From Deltaproteobacteria bacterium IMCC39146 (GTDB taxonomy: Bacteria; Desulfobacterota; Desulfuromonadia; Desulfuromonadales; BM103): a DNA stretch of 64,000 nucleotides. Position numbers and translations under genes: made by a program. The notes beneath the pieces are model-generated. The model was given only the letters and a program-made list of their open reading frames with translations, was not told the origin of the DNA and did not search any database. Shown piece after piece: positions 29,271 to 37,306 of this stretch; position 1 is the stretch's first letter, and each line of letters begins with the position of its first letter. The stretch covers positions 186,001-250,000 of the forward strand of contig JARUHP010000001.1 in the NCBI GenBank assembly GCA_030005635.1. Direction: 5' to 3'.

Positions 29271-32084
29271 ATGGTTAATAAAATCATCATAAAAGGTGCT
29301 TGCGAGCACAATCTGAAGAATATCGATGTCGAAATCCCGCGAGATCAGCTGGTGGTGATCACTGGTGTCTCAGGGTCGGGCAAGAGTACCCTGGCCTTTG
29401 ATACCATCTATGCCGAGGGCCAGCGCCGTTACGTAGAGAGCCTTTCGGCCTACGCCCGGCAGTTTCTGGAGCAGATGGACAAGCCGGATGTAGAAAGTAT
29501 CGAAGGCCTGAGTCCGGCCATCTCCATAGAACAGAAATCCACGTCGAAGAACCCCCGCTCTACCGTTGGCACGGTTACGGAAATCTACGATTACCTGCGC
29601 TTGCTCTTTGCCAGGGTCGGGCAGGTGCATTGTCCCTCCTGCGGCAAGGAGATTGCTTCACAGACGGTGGAACAGATGGTGGAGCAGGTGTTGGCTCTGC
29701 CGGAAAAAAGCAAGCTGCTGCTCATGGCGCCACTGGTCAGGGGCCGCAAGGGCGAATACCGCAAGGAACTACGTCAGCTGCAGGCGGACGGTTTCGTCCG
29801 GGTGCGCATCGATGGTGAAATGCGCGAGTTGGGTGACGAGATCGTTCTGGACAAGAACAAGAAACACACCATTGAGGTGGTCGTTGACCGCCTTGTGGTC
29901 AAAGAGGACATCGTCAGCCGCCTGTCGGACTCCCTGGAGACCGCGCTTCGTCTCGGTGAGGGGTTGGTCAGGGTCGAAGTCGTGGGCGGAGAGAGTCATC
30001 TCTTCTCCGAGTGGCACGCCTGCGTGGAGTGCGGTATCTCGATACCGGAGATGACGCCGCGCATGTTCTCCTTCAATAACCCTTATGGGGCTTGCCCGGA
30101 CTGTTCCGGTCTGGGCACCCGCATGTACTTTGACCCGGAGCAGGTTGTACCGAACCGTCAGCTTTCCTTGCGGGAGGGGGCGATCGCACCCTGGTCAACC
30201 CGGACCGGATATTACTATTTACAGGTTCTGGAGGCGCTGTCTGATTTTTACGATTTTGATATCCGCACGCCCTTTGCTGAACTGTCGGAACAGGTACAAA
30301 AGGTTCTTCTGCATGGCTCAGGGAAAGAAGAGGTCAAATTTTTCTACGATCAGGCCCATCGCCGACATTTTTACAACAAACCATTCGAGGGCGTGATCCC
30401 GAACCTGCAACGACGTCTGCTTGAAACTGACTCCGATGCGACCCGCGAGAAGCTTGAACAGTTTATGAACATCATGTCTTGTCCGAGCTGTGATGGTGCC
30501 AGGCTTAAACCGGAAACCCTCTGTGTGCGGGTTGCCGGGCAGAATATTCAGGAGATAACGGCACTGAGCATAAGCGAAGCGGAAACATTTTTCGCCGAAA
30601 TCGAGTTGCCTGCCAAAGAGGCGGAAATCGCTCGCCGGGTCCTGAAGGAGGTCCGCGAGCGGCTCTCTTTTCTGGTTAATGTCGGGCTCGATTACCTGAC
30701 CCTCGACCGTACTTCGGGCACTCTTTCGGGGGGGGAAAGTCAACGCATCCGCCTGGCCACCCAGATCGGTTCCTCGCTGGTCGGGGTGCTCTACATTCTC
30801 GATGAACCTTCGATCGGCTTGCACCAGAGGGATAATCGCCGGCTGCTGGAGACCTTAAAGCGCCTGCGTGATCTGGGCAATACTGTGCTGGTTGTTGAGC
30901 ATGACGAGGAGACCATTCTCGAAGCGGATCATGTTATCGACATGGGTCCGCATGCCGGCCGCCATGGTGGCGAGGTGGTCGCCCAAGGCACGCCTCAAGA
31001 GGTTCTCGAACATCCCAAGTCTCTGACCGCAGCTTATCTCTCCGGTCGTCTGACGATTCCTTTGCCGAAAGAGCGACGTAAAGCTTCAGGGCTGCTCAGT
31101 ATCAAGGGTGCCCAGGCCAACAACCTCAAGAATATCGATGTTGATATCCCGCTGGGGGTCATGACCTGTGTGACCGGTGTCTCCGGTTCCGGCAAGTCGT
31201 CGCTGGTGATCGACACCTTGCACAAAGCCCTCGCTCAACGTCTCTATCGCTCGCGGGAACGTTCCGGTCCGGTTCGTGTCATCGAAGGCTTGGAGCTTCT
31301 GGATAAGGTCATTGATATTGATCAGTCACCGATCGGGCGAACTCCACGATCCAACCCGGCAACTTACACCGGTATCTTTACCGATATCCGCGATCTCTTC
31401 GCCCAGCTGCCGGAAGCGAAGATGCGTGGTTACAAACCGGGGCGCTTCTCTTTCAATGTCAAAGGGGGGCGTTGCGAGGCTTGTCAGGGCGATGGCATCC
31501 TGCGTATCGAAATGCATTTTTTGCCCGATGTCTATATTCAGTGCGAGGCTTGTCACGGTGCCCGTTACAACCGGGAGACGTTGCAGGTTAAGTACAAGGG
31601 TACAACCATTGCCGATGTGCTTGATATGACCGCCAATCAGGCGGTGGAGTTCCTGGTAAATATTCCGCGCATAAAGCGCAAACTGCAAACCTTGCGTGAT
31701 GTTGGTCTTGGTTATATCAAGCTGGGGCAGAGTGCCACGACCTTGTCAGGCGGGGAAGCGCAGCGCGTCAAGCTGGCCAAGGAACTGGGCAAACGTTCGA
31801 CCGGCCGGACTATTTATATCCTCGACGAACCTACCACCGGTCTGCATTTCGATGATATCAGTCGCCTGCTCAGTGTTTTGCAGCGTTTGGTTGAATCTGG
31901 TAACAGCATCGTGATTATCGAACACAACCTGGACGTGATCAAAACCGCTGATCATGTCATCGATCTCGGCCCCGAGGGCGGCAGTCGGGGAGGTGAAATC
32001 ATTGTCTGTGGAACGCCGGAAGAGGTCGCGCGCTGCGCAAAATCTTATACGGGTCGATATCTACGCTCTTACCTGGACATTTAA
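29271..32084 (+). CDS. uvrA: Excinuclease ABC subunit UvrA
   Basis: 937 residues. Damage-recognition ATPase of nucleotide excision repair. Two ABC modules: the first Walker A is [17 protein letters not shown] near residue 26, the second [17 protein letters not shown] near 630. Signature motifs [14 protein letters not shown] and [14 protein letters not shown] are present. Zinc-binding cysteines appear in [23 protein letters not shown] and the conserved [21 protein letters not shown] module. Complete length. mfd lies 4 kb upstream in the same direction with unrelated genes between. Confidence 0.98.
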   Translation: MVNKIIIKGACEHNLKNIDVEIPRDQLVVITGVSGSGKSTLAFDTIYAEGQRRYVESLSAYARQFLEQMDKPDVESIEGLSPAISIEQKSTSKNPRSTVGTVTEIYDYLRLLFARVGQVHCPSCGKEIASQTVEQMVEQVLALPEKSKLLLMAPLVRGRKGEYRKELRQLQADGFVRVRIDGEMRELGDEIVLDKNKKHTIEVVVDRLVVKEDIVSRLSDSLETALRLGEGLVRVEVVGGESHLFSEWHACVECGISIPEMTPRMFSFNNPYGACPDCSGLGTRMYFDPEQVVPNRQLSLREGAIAPWSTRTGYYYLQVLEALSDFYDFDIRTPFAELSEQVQKVLLHGSGKEEVKFFYDQAHRRHFYNKPFEGVIPNLQRRLLETDSDATREKLEQFMNIMSCPSCDGARLKPETLCVRVAGQNIQEITALSISEAETFFAEIELPAKEAEIARRVLKEVRERLSFLVNVGLDYLTLDRTSGTLSGGESQRIRLATQIGSSLVGVLYILDEPSIGLHQRDNRRLLETLKRLRDLGNTVLVVEHDEETILEADHVIDMGPHAGRHGGEVVAQGTPQEVLEHPKSLTAAYLSGRLTIPLPKERRKASGLLSIKGAQANNLKNIDVDIPLGVMTCVTGVSGSGKSSLVIDTLHKALAQRLYRSRERSGPVRVIEGLELLDKVIDIDQSPIGRTPRSNPATYTGIFTDIRDLFAQLPEAKMRGYKPGRFSFNVKGGRCEACQGDGILRIEMHFLPDVYIQCEACHGARYNRETLQVKYKGTTIADVLDMTANQAVEFLVNIPRIKRKLQTLRDVGLGYIKLGQSATTLSGGEAQRVKLAKELGKRSTGRTIYILDEPTTGLHFDDISRLLSVLQRLVESGNSIVIIEHNLDVIKTADHVIDLGPEGGSRGGEIIVCGTPEEVARCAKSYTGRYLRSYLDI

Positions 32085-32287
32085 AAGTGAGAGGGTTTTT
32101 AGATGGTTGACAACTTCCACTTATGCCCTGTCTTTTTGTTCTTTGGATATGGGGAAATAGCGATTTTTTGAATTCATTTCGTATGGCGGTAGCTCTGGGA
32201 CGTCAATAATCGACACATCCCTGTACTTTTTCAACAGTCTGAAGGTTTAAAGAAAAGAACCTGTCGGCTTTTCACGCGATACAAATA

Positions 32288-32746
32288 TCAGCGTTTCGGG
32301 TTGATATCGCGAACTTGAGAGACGTTGACCAGGTAGTGAGCTTCCTGAGTTTGTAACAGGAAAAAGCCTTTCATTGCATTGATAAAATCAAGCAGGCGAT
32401 TACGCCCTTCCGGCATCTCTATCGTCACCGTTCCGCCAAGCTGCTCTCCGCCGACAAACTTGATCTCCACGTCTTCGCGATCACCCAGTGATTGATATTC
32501 TTTCTCTTGTTCCGGTGGCACAAATCGGATGTGGGTGATGGTCTGTTTGTTGGTCACGCAGAAGTCTCCGGCTTCACTGCGGAAGGGGAAGAAGTCCCCT
32601 GGCTCCTTGAGAAGGTCGAGTAATGTCTGTTTGCCCGTATGGTTATAGGCTGTGGCGCTCAGAAAAACGACACCCTTCATAATGGAACCATCCGCTTGAA
32701 AGACAACAACGGGTAGTTCAGCTTTTTCGACACGGTAGATAGACAT
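32288..32746 (-). CDS. Hypothetical protein, no family recognised
   Basis: 152 residues from the ATG at 32746, chosen because GAGGAG stands just upstream (a frame extended by six codons lacks this). No signal peptide, membrane helix or catalytic motif. The protein begins SIYRVEKAELPVVVFQADGS and has a mixed beta-rich pattern with two similar-looking halves: a segment naming small-residue beta strands followed by LLDLLKEPGDFFPF, and later LLDFINAMKGFFLLQT. The repeated LLDxxxxxxxFF pattern hints at an internal duplication. It lies divergent to rubrerythrin, so a shared control region is possible. Confidence 0.8.
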   Translation of the reverse strand: MSIYRVEKAELPVVVFQADGSIMKGVVFLSATAYNHTGKQTLLDLLKEPGDFFPFRSEAGDFCVTNKQTITHIRFVPPEQEKEYQSLGDREDVEIKFVGGEQLGGTVTIEMPEGRNRLLDFINAMKGFFLLQTQEAHYLVNVSQVRDINPKR

Positions 32747-32787
32747 ACTGTGGCTCCTCGGCAAACATCAAAAAAAATCGTAAGTCA

Positions 32788-32815
32788 TTGACATGTACAA
32801 TGTTATCGATAATAT
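32788..32815 (+). promoter_or_regulatory. Promoter of the rubrerythrin gene
   Basis: TTGACA at 32788-32793 and TAATAT at 32810-32815 with a 16-base spacer, about 50 bases before the rubrerythrin start. Confidence 0.6.
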
Positions 32816-32863
32816 TGATCTGCTTTTATGTTTGTCAAACTTTATTATTCAAAGGAGAGAATT

Positions 32864-33373
32864 ATGGCTGGATTAAAGGGAAGTAAGTCTGAAAGTAACT
32901 TGTATGAGGCGTTTGCGGGAGAGTCTCAGGCAAACCGCAAGTACTTGGCCTTTGCCGATAAGGCCGATGCAGAGGGGCAGAAGCAGGTCGCTAAACTCTT
33001 CCGCGCTGCAGCTGCAGCAGAGACGGTTCACGCCCATGCTCACCTGCGGACTGCTGGTGGCATCAATGCTACAGCGGATAACCTCAAGGAAGCGATCGCC
33101 GGTGAGACCGAAGAGTTCGTCAGTATGTATCCAAAGATGATCGAAGAGGCCATCAGCGAAGGTCATGATGCTGCTCTGCGCAGCTTCAAATTTGCCAATG
33201 ACGTTGAGAAAGTACATGCCAGCCTTTACCAGAAAGCATTCGATAACCTTGGTAATAACGAGGACGTTGATTACTACGTCTGTAAGGTTTGCGGCAACAC
33301 CATTGAGGGCGAGCCTCATGGCCCGTGTTGCGTTTGTCAGGCCGGACCGGTTGCCTTCTTCAAGGTCGATTAA
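32864..33373 (+). CDS. Rubrerythrin
   Basis: 169 residues from the ATG at 32864, which has a strong AAAGGAG ribosome-binding site (an upstream ATG at 32828 adds 12 unconserved residues). Peroxide-reducing di-iron protein of anaerobes. The four-helix domain carries iron ligands in LYEAFAGESQANRKYL, AAAAETVHAHAH, EETEEF-like and NDVEKVHASLY segments. The C-terminal rubredoxin-like domain has CKVCGN and CCVCQ pairs. Likely involved in oxidative-stress defence. It is followed by its own terminator, so it is monocistronic. Confidence 0.95.
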   Translation: MAGLKGSKSESNLYEAFAGESQANRKYLAFADKADAEGQKQVAKLFRAAAAAETVHAHAHLRTAGGINATADNLKEAIAGETEEFVSMYPKMIEEAISEGHDAALRSFKFANDVEKVHASLYQKAFDNLGNNEDVDYYVCKVCGNTIEGEPHGPCCVCQAGPVAFFKVD

Positions 33374-33396
33374 TCTTCATCCCCGTTATAAATCAG

Positions 33397-33427
33397 AAAG
33401 CCGGGCCATGAAGGTCCGGCTTTTTTC
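33397..33427 (+). terminator. Rho-independent terminator after rubrerythrin
   Basis: Stem AAAGCCGGGCC/GGTCCGGCTTT with one G-T pair and an ATGAA loop, followed by TTTTTT. Confidence 0.93.
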
Positions 33428-33551
33428 TTGGGCAAAGATCAGCTCCTGGTTTTAACGGACTGGAAATTTAACAGATAAATGTTTATCCTGAACCTAGAGG
33501 TTGGAAACAGAGTTTATTTGTTTCTGATATGGAATTGAATGAGGTGTCCCG

Positions 33552-33881
33552 ATGGAAAAGTGCCCGGTATGTAAAGAGCTGACAGGTGGTAAGAACTGGT
33601 GTGATTCATGTCACGCTGTGTTTGTCTGCCCGGCACCCCGCTGCGAGGCTCCCAATCACAGACGCGATGCGAAGCTGTGTGCGAAGTGCGGGTTGATCTT
33701 TGAAGATTATATAACCAACCGTAAAATGTACCGCATGTGTCCAAAGTGCAAGAAAAAGCAGGGTTTGTCAGATCCTCAATGCAAGTATTGTCGTTATTGG
33801 TTTAATTGTCCAAGTTGCGGCCATAAGGTTCCCTCGACCAGTATGTTTACTTGCCCGCGATGTGCCACCAGCCTGTGCTGA
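33552..33881 (+). CDS. Cysteine-rich zinc-ribbon protein of unknown function
   Basis: 109 residues with some sixteen cysteines, mostly in CxxC pairs: CPVC, CDSC, CAKC, CPKC, CKYC, CPSC and CPRC, ending in a C-terminal cysteine. This suggests three or four zinc ribbons in series. No other domain, signal peptide or membrane helix. Such proteins can bind nucleic acid or act as metal or assembly factors, and nothing here selects one. ATG start with a weak AGGTGT upstream. Flanked on both sides by terminators, so it is transcribed alone. Confidence 0.8.
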   Translation: MEKCPVCKELTGGKNWCDSCHAVFVCPAPRCEAPNHRRDAKLCAKCGLIFEDYITNRKMYRMCPKCKKKQGLSDPQCKYCRYWFNCPSCGHKVPSTSMFTCPRCATSLC

Positions 33882-33934
33882 GACTTGATGGTTTCCTGGC
33901 GTAAAGGTAGAACCGCCATAATCTCAGACAATAA

Positions 33935-33968
33935 AAAAGCCTCGTCCTTACGGATGAGGCTTTTCATT
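33935..33968. terminator. Rho-independent terminator
   Basis: Stem AAAAGCCTCGTCC/GGATGAGGCTTTT with a TTAC loop. A run before and T run after, so it can serve both the zinc-ribbon gene and the small minus-strand membrane-protein gene. Confidence 0.92.
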
Positions 33969-34022
33969 TTGGTCTTCATTTTCATCTTCCTCCCGCACGG
34001 GGAGTTCACAGGAACCAGACAG

Positions 34023-34112
34023 TCATGTCTCGACCCCGAAACGCGGTAGAATCCAACGATTGAGAATATACCAGACGGCGACAATTCCGATCAGGATGAA
34101 GATTGATTTCAT
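34023..34112 (-). CDS. Small single-pass membrane protein, 29 residues
   Basis: A short frame of 29 codons with ATG at 34112, AGAGGA seven bases upstream, and a terminator about 55 bases after the stop. The product has a lysine after the start, one hydrophobic helix of about 16 residues containing ILIGIVAVWYIL, then NRWILPRFGVET. The arrangement of ribosome-binding site, membrane helix and terminator supports a real gene. A small palindrome and a TATAAA-like box lie upstream. Function unknown. Confidence 0.6.
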   Translation of the reverse strand: MKSIFILIGIVAVWYILNRWILPRFGVET

Positions 34113-34165
34113 GGTGTCCTCTTAGATTGATTACGGTTCCAATATATAGAAAAGAACAGGCCCTT

Positions 34166-34184
34166 ACAACATTTATAATGTTGT
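34166..34184. promoter_or_regulatory. Inverted repeat in the promoter region of the small membrane-protein gene
   Basis: Perfect 7-bp arms ACAACAT/ATGTTGT around TTATA. On the minus strand the loop contributes TATAAA, a possible -10 box about 55 bases before the start at 34112. Operator function is inferred. Confidence 0.4.
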
Positions 34185-34241
34185 GCGAAATTGATGATGT
34201 CAATCCTGCCTTGTAGGGCTAAAGTAGCTCGAGGTTGCCTT

Positions 34242-34559
34242 TTATCCGGCCGAGATGCTGGCAAAGACCAGCCCTTCGCTGCCGTTGTTTTCGACGCCAT
34301 GGGAAATCCCCGCTGGCGCAGAGAGGATAGTCCCCGGAGAGATCGGTTGTTCAGCCAGCCCCTCACTCAGAAACAGACCCTGGCCTTCCAGAACGATCCA
34401 GACGTGGTCTCCGGCATGTACGTGCGGATGAATATGTTGACCCGGCTTCAGGCACCAGAGCGTTGTGCGGGCGTGGGCGCATTCAGTCAGCACAATTTTG
34501 CAGGCCTTTTCATCACTGTAACTGACCTTGTCACGGTATTCGAAGGTTTCGATGGTCAT
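34242..34559 (-). CDS. Small cupin-domain protein
   Basis: 105 residues, a single cupin barrel. Motif 1 is GQHIHPHVHAGDHVWIVLEG with histidines and a glutamate in the usual metal-binding places. Motif 2 is PGTILSAPAGISHGVEN with the last histidine. Residues 18-37 hold two cysteines before the barrel. Single-domain cupins include sugar isomerases, dioxygenases and ligand sensors, and the substrate is not identifiable. It is divergent from nothing and lies alone between two minus-strand genes. Confidence 0.85.
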   Translation of the reverse strand: MTIETFEYRDKVSYSDEKACKIVLTECAHARTTLWCLKPGQHIHPHVHAGDHVWIVLEGQGLFLSEGLAEQPISPGTILSAPAGISHGVENNGSEGLVFASISAG

Positions 34560-34625
34560 TGTGTTCTCCAGTCGTCAGATAAAAAACAGTCTCTTATGCA
34601 AGACTCCAGTTAACTCAAGATGAAT

Positions 34626-34652
34626 TTAACGCAAAGAGGCAAAGAGCGCAAA
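34626..34652. repeat. Periodic intergenic phrase of the GCAAAGAG type
   Basis: Begins TTAACGCAAAGAGGCAAAG and repeats the unit CAAAGAG(C/G) with a period of about nine bases. The same word family appears as inverted arms at 55824-55933. No coding potential. Confidence 0.6.
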
Positions 34653-34681
34653 GAGAAGAGAAGAAAAAGCTGAAAAAGGAC

Positions 34682-34709
34682 AAAAAACGCCCCGCAAAGC
34701 AGGGCGTTT
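34682..34709 (-). terminator. Rho-independent terminator after sfrA
   Basis: On the minus strand: stem ACGCCCTGC/GCGGGGCGT with a TTT loop and a following T6 run, 21 bases after the sfrA stop. Confidence 0.92.
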
Positions 34710-34729
34710 GAAATGAAATTTAAATGATT

Positions 34730-37282
34730 TTAAGCTTTTTTTGCTGTTACGGCAACGCAGTTGCTACCACTCGGTATAATCTGCTGAATGTTCATTTCAG
34801 TAAAATTGTCTGCTGCGGATAAGAGACCCACTGGAACCATGCTGTTGACCATGACCTTACCGCTAGCAGATCCTGCCGGGCCGGTGACTTTAATCTGGCC
34901 ACCCTCGGCAAGACCAAGCTTGGCTGCATCCTCAGGGTTGACGATGATCACACCGGCTGGAGCTAGTTCGTTGTTGGCCGCTGAATAGGTGGTTGTGGTG
35001 CCAAACTGGAAGGGACATTTGCCAACCAGCAGCTGCATCTCGGCTGGAGGAGGGCTTGCTATTTCAGGTTTTGCTGCCGTCAGGCTCTTGTTTTCTGGAG
35101 TATAAGCCTGCTTCCAGCAGAAGTTGCTCTGCTCGAGGCTCTGACAGACATCGGCATAACTGCCGCTCAGAGACATCATCTCCTGGCGGAGGGCCTTTTC
35201 GCTCGGCTCCGGTTTGCCGGTTAAACGGGCAAAAAGATCGCTGAAGATTGCCAGGTCAGGGCGTGCTTCACCGGGGGCTGCGACGGCAATCCTCAACTTA
35301 TTGACCCGTTGGTCAAGGGAGGTCACGCTACCGCGTTTCTCAGCGCTCGCTGATCCGGGCAGAACCACTGTTGCGAGTCGTGTCAGATCACTTGAGAGAA
35401 TGTCCTGAACCACGAGGAACTCTAGCTTCTCAAGGGCTTTGCGCCAACGGCCACTCTCCGGGAAGTTGACCAGAGGGTTGGTTCCGGCGAGGAAGAGTGC
35501 CTTGATGGTGCCTTGCTCTATGCCACTGAGTATTCCTGTTGCATCCGCTCCGCCTTCGGGCAGAGTAGCGTGCCATGCAGAGGCATACTTTTCCTTGCCT
35601 GCAGCATAATCAACCAGGCCAGGTAAAAATTCAGGGGCAACACCGGCATCGATAAGGCCTTGGGTGTTGCCTTTACTGGCAATCGGGAAAAGACCGCCTT
35701 GATTGCCGTGCAGAGCACCGCTGACCATGGCCAGATTGGCCAGGGCCGCAACGGCGTTTTCAACTTGTGCTGAAGCCATGACGTCCCGACCAATGATGAT
35801 GGCCACAGAAGACGCTTGACCAAGGTGGTCGGCGGCTTTTTCCAGTTGAGCACGGTTGACGCCACTTGCGGCACAGGCTGCGTCAATGTCGAAATTGCTC
35901 AGGTATTGATCCAGTTCGTCACGGTTGGCAACGAAGCGGTTGAGGTAATCGTTGTCTGTCTGACCTTTGTCGACCAGAAGCTTGGCCAGTGCTCCTGCCA
36001 GAGAAGCCTCGCTGCCGGCACGGTATTGTAAAAAGCTTTCAGCTTGCTTGACCAGTTTGGTCTGACGCTGGTTAGCGACGATCAGGCGGGTATCATTTTT
36101 ACGTGCGGCTAGCTGCACCTGCCAGTTGAGCGCAGGGGATTCGGAGCGCAGGTCTGCACCGAAGACCAAAACGGCTTCTGCCGTTCCGATACGATCCATC
36201 GGGTTGCTGGCGCCGTTCAGCTTGAGCTGCTCATTCAGAACTTTGGCGGCACGCAGGCTGCTGAAGCGTGCTTCGGAGTCGATGTTGTTGCTGTTCAGGG
36301 CGACCCGGAAGAGTTTCTGAAAAAGGTAGTTCTCTTCGTTGGTCAGGTGTGGCGAGGCCAGGCCGGCAATAGCTTGACCGCCCTGCTGCTCGCGCAGGTT
36401 GGATACTTCGCTGACCACCTTGTCGAGGGCGATTTCCCAGGAGGTCTCCTGCTGTGCAACCAGCGGAGTTGTCAGACGCTGATCGCTATTCAGGTAGTCG
36501 TGGCCGAAAAAGCCGCCAACACAGAGGTTGCCGTCGTTAACCGTGACACCATCTTCAGAGGTGACGCGCATGACCTTGCCCTGCTTGCTGTGCATTTCCA
36601 CCTGGCATTGGGCAGAGCAGAGGGTACAGACCGATTGGGTCTTGCGTAGCTCCCAGGGACGGGCCTTGAACTTAAAGGGCTTAGAGATCATGGTACCGGT
36701 CGGGCAGACCTGTACGCAGTTGCCGCAGAAATCACACTTGTCGAGATCCTTGTCGACAAAGGCCTTATCACCTTTTTCATTGACGAAAAGAGCGCTTGAA
36801 CCAATCGTCTCATGGCAGGTCTTGACGCATTTCTCGCACATGATGCAACGGTTGGGAACCTGTTGGATCAACGGCCAGTGGTCGATGGTCTCGGCGTTAA
36901 CGTCGTCGGCTCCGAAAGGCTGACGTACAACATCTTGTGAATAACAGATGTCTTGCAGGTCGCATTCACCACCAGCGTCGCAGACGGGGCAATCAAGGGG
37001 GTGATTGACCAGTAGCAGCTCAATCAGCTCTCGTCGGATCTTGGAGAGTTTTTCCGATTGGGTCGTAACGACCATGCCGTCAACCGCGCGGGTGTTGCAG
37101 GCGGTCATGGTTTTATCTGCACCCTCGACTTCTACCGCGCAGACGCGGCAAGCGCCGGTTGGCGAGACCTTTTTCAGGTAACAGAGGGTCGGGATCTTGA
37201 TGCCGACCGTTTCTGCCGCATCAAGGATAGTTGCACCCGATGCTATCTGGACCTCTTTGCCGTCGATCTTAAGGTTGATCAT
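34730..37282 (-). CDS. sfrA: SfrA-type NADPH oxidoreductase subunit (NuoG-like molybdopterin/Fe-S protein)
   Basis: 850 residues. An N-terminal [2Fe-2S] ferredoxin domain (cysteines in TLCYL, GACRVCAVEV, TACNT) is followed by the NuoG His-Cys3 cluster (HPLDCPVCDAGGECDLQ) and two [4Fe-4S] clusters (CIMCEKCVKTCHE, CDFCGNCVQVCPTG). The molybdopterin-type fold starts with VCTLCSAQCQVEM and runs to the C-terminus. Together with the GltD/NuoF-like partner upstream this matches the SfrAB (NADPH:acceptor oxidoreductase) pair of Geobacter relatives. The name is by architecture and pairing. Alternatives are a NuoG-like or formate-dehydrogenase-like subunit. Cytoplasmic, no signal peptide. Confidence 0.85.
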   Translation of the reverse strand: MINLKIDGKEVQIASGATILDAAETVGIKIPTLCYLKKVSPTGACRVCAVEVEGADKTMTACNTRAVDGMVVTTQSEKLSKIRRELIELLLVNHPLDCPVCDAGGECDLQDICYSQDVVRQPFGADDVNAETIDHWPLIQQVPNRCIMCEKCVKTCHETIGSSALFVNEKGDKAFVDKDLDKCDFCGNCVQVCPTGTMISKPFKFKARPWELRKTQSVCTLCSAQCQVEMHSKQGKVMRVTSEDGVTVNDGNLCVGGFFGHDYLNSDQRLTTPLVAQQETSWEIALDKVVSEVSNLREQQGGQAIAGLASPHLTNEENYLFQKLFRVALNSNNIDSEARFSSLRAAKVLNEQLKLNGASNPMDRIGTAEAVLVFGADLRSESPALNWQVQLAARKNDTRLIVANQRQTKLVKQAESFLQYRAGSEASLAGALAKLLVDKGQTDNDYLNRFVANRDELDQYLSNFDIDAACAASGVNRAQLEKAADHLGQASSVAIIIGRDVMASAQVENAVAALANLAMVSGALHGNQGGLFPIASKGNTQGLIDAGVAPEFLPGLVDYAAGKEKYASAWHATLPEGGADATGILSGIEQGTIKALFLAGTNPLVNFPESGRWRKALEKLEFLVVQDILSSDLTRLATVVLPGSASAEKRGSVTSLDQRVNKLRIAVAAPGEARPDLAIFSDLFARLTGKPEPSEKALRQEMMSLSGSYADVCQSLEQSNFCWKQAYTPENKSLTAAKPEIASPPPAEMQLLVGKCPFQFGTTTTYSAANNELAPAGVIIVNPEDAAKLGLAEGGQIKVTGPAGSASGKVMVNSMVPVGLLSAADNFTEMNIQQIIPSGSNCVAVTAKKA

Positions 37283-37306
37283 CGAATCTGCCTTTTAATC
37301 AATTTA

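Noticed and set aside
33474-33487. GATAAA/TTTATC near-palindrome as an operator of the zinc-ribbon gene
   Set aside because: Too short and AT-rich to distinguish from chance, with no similar sequence elsewhere in the window.
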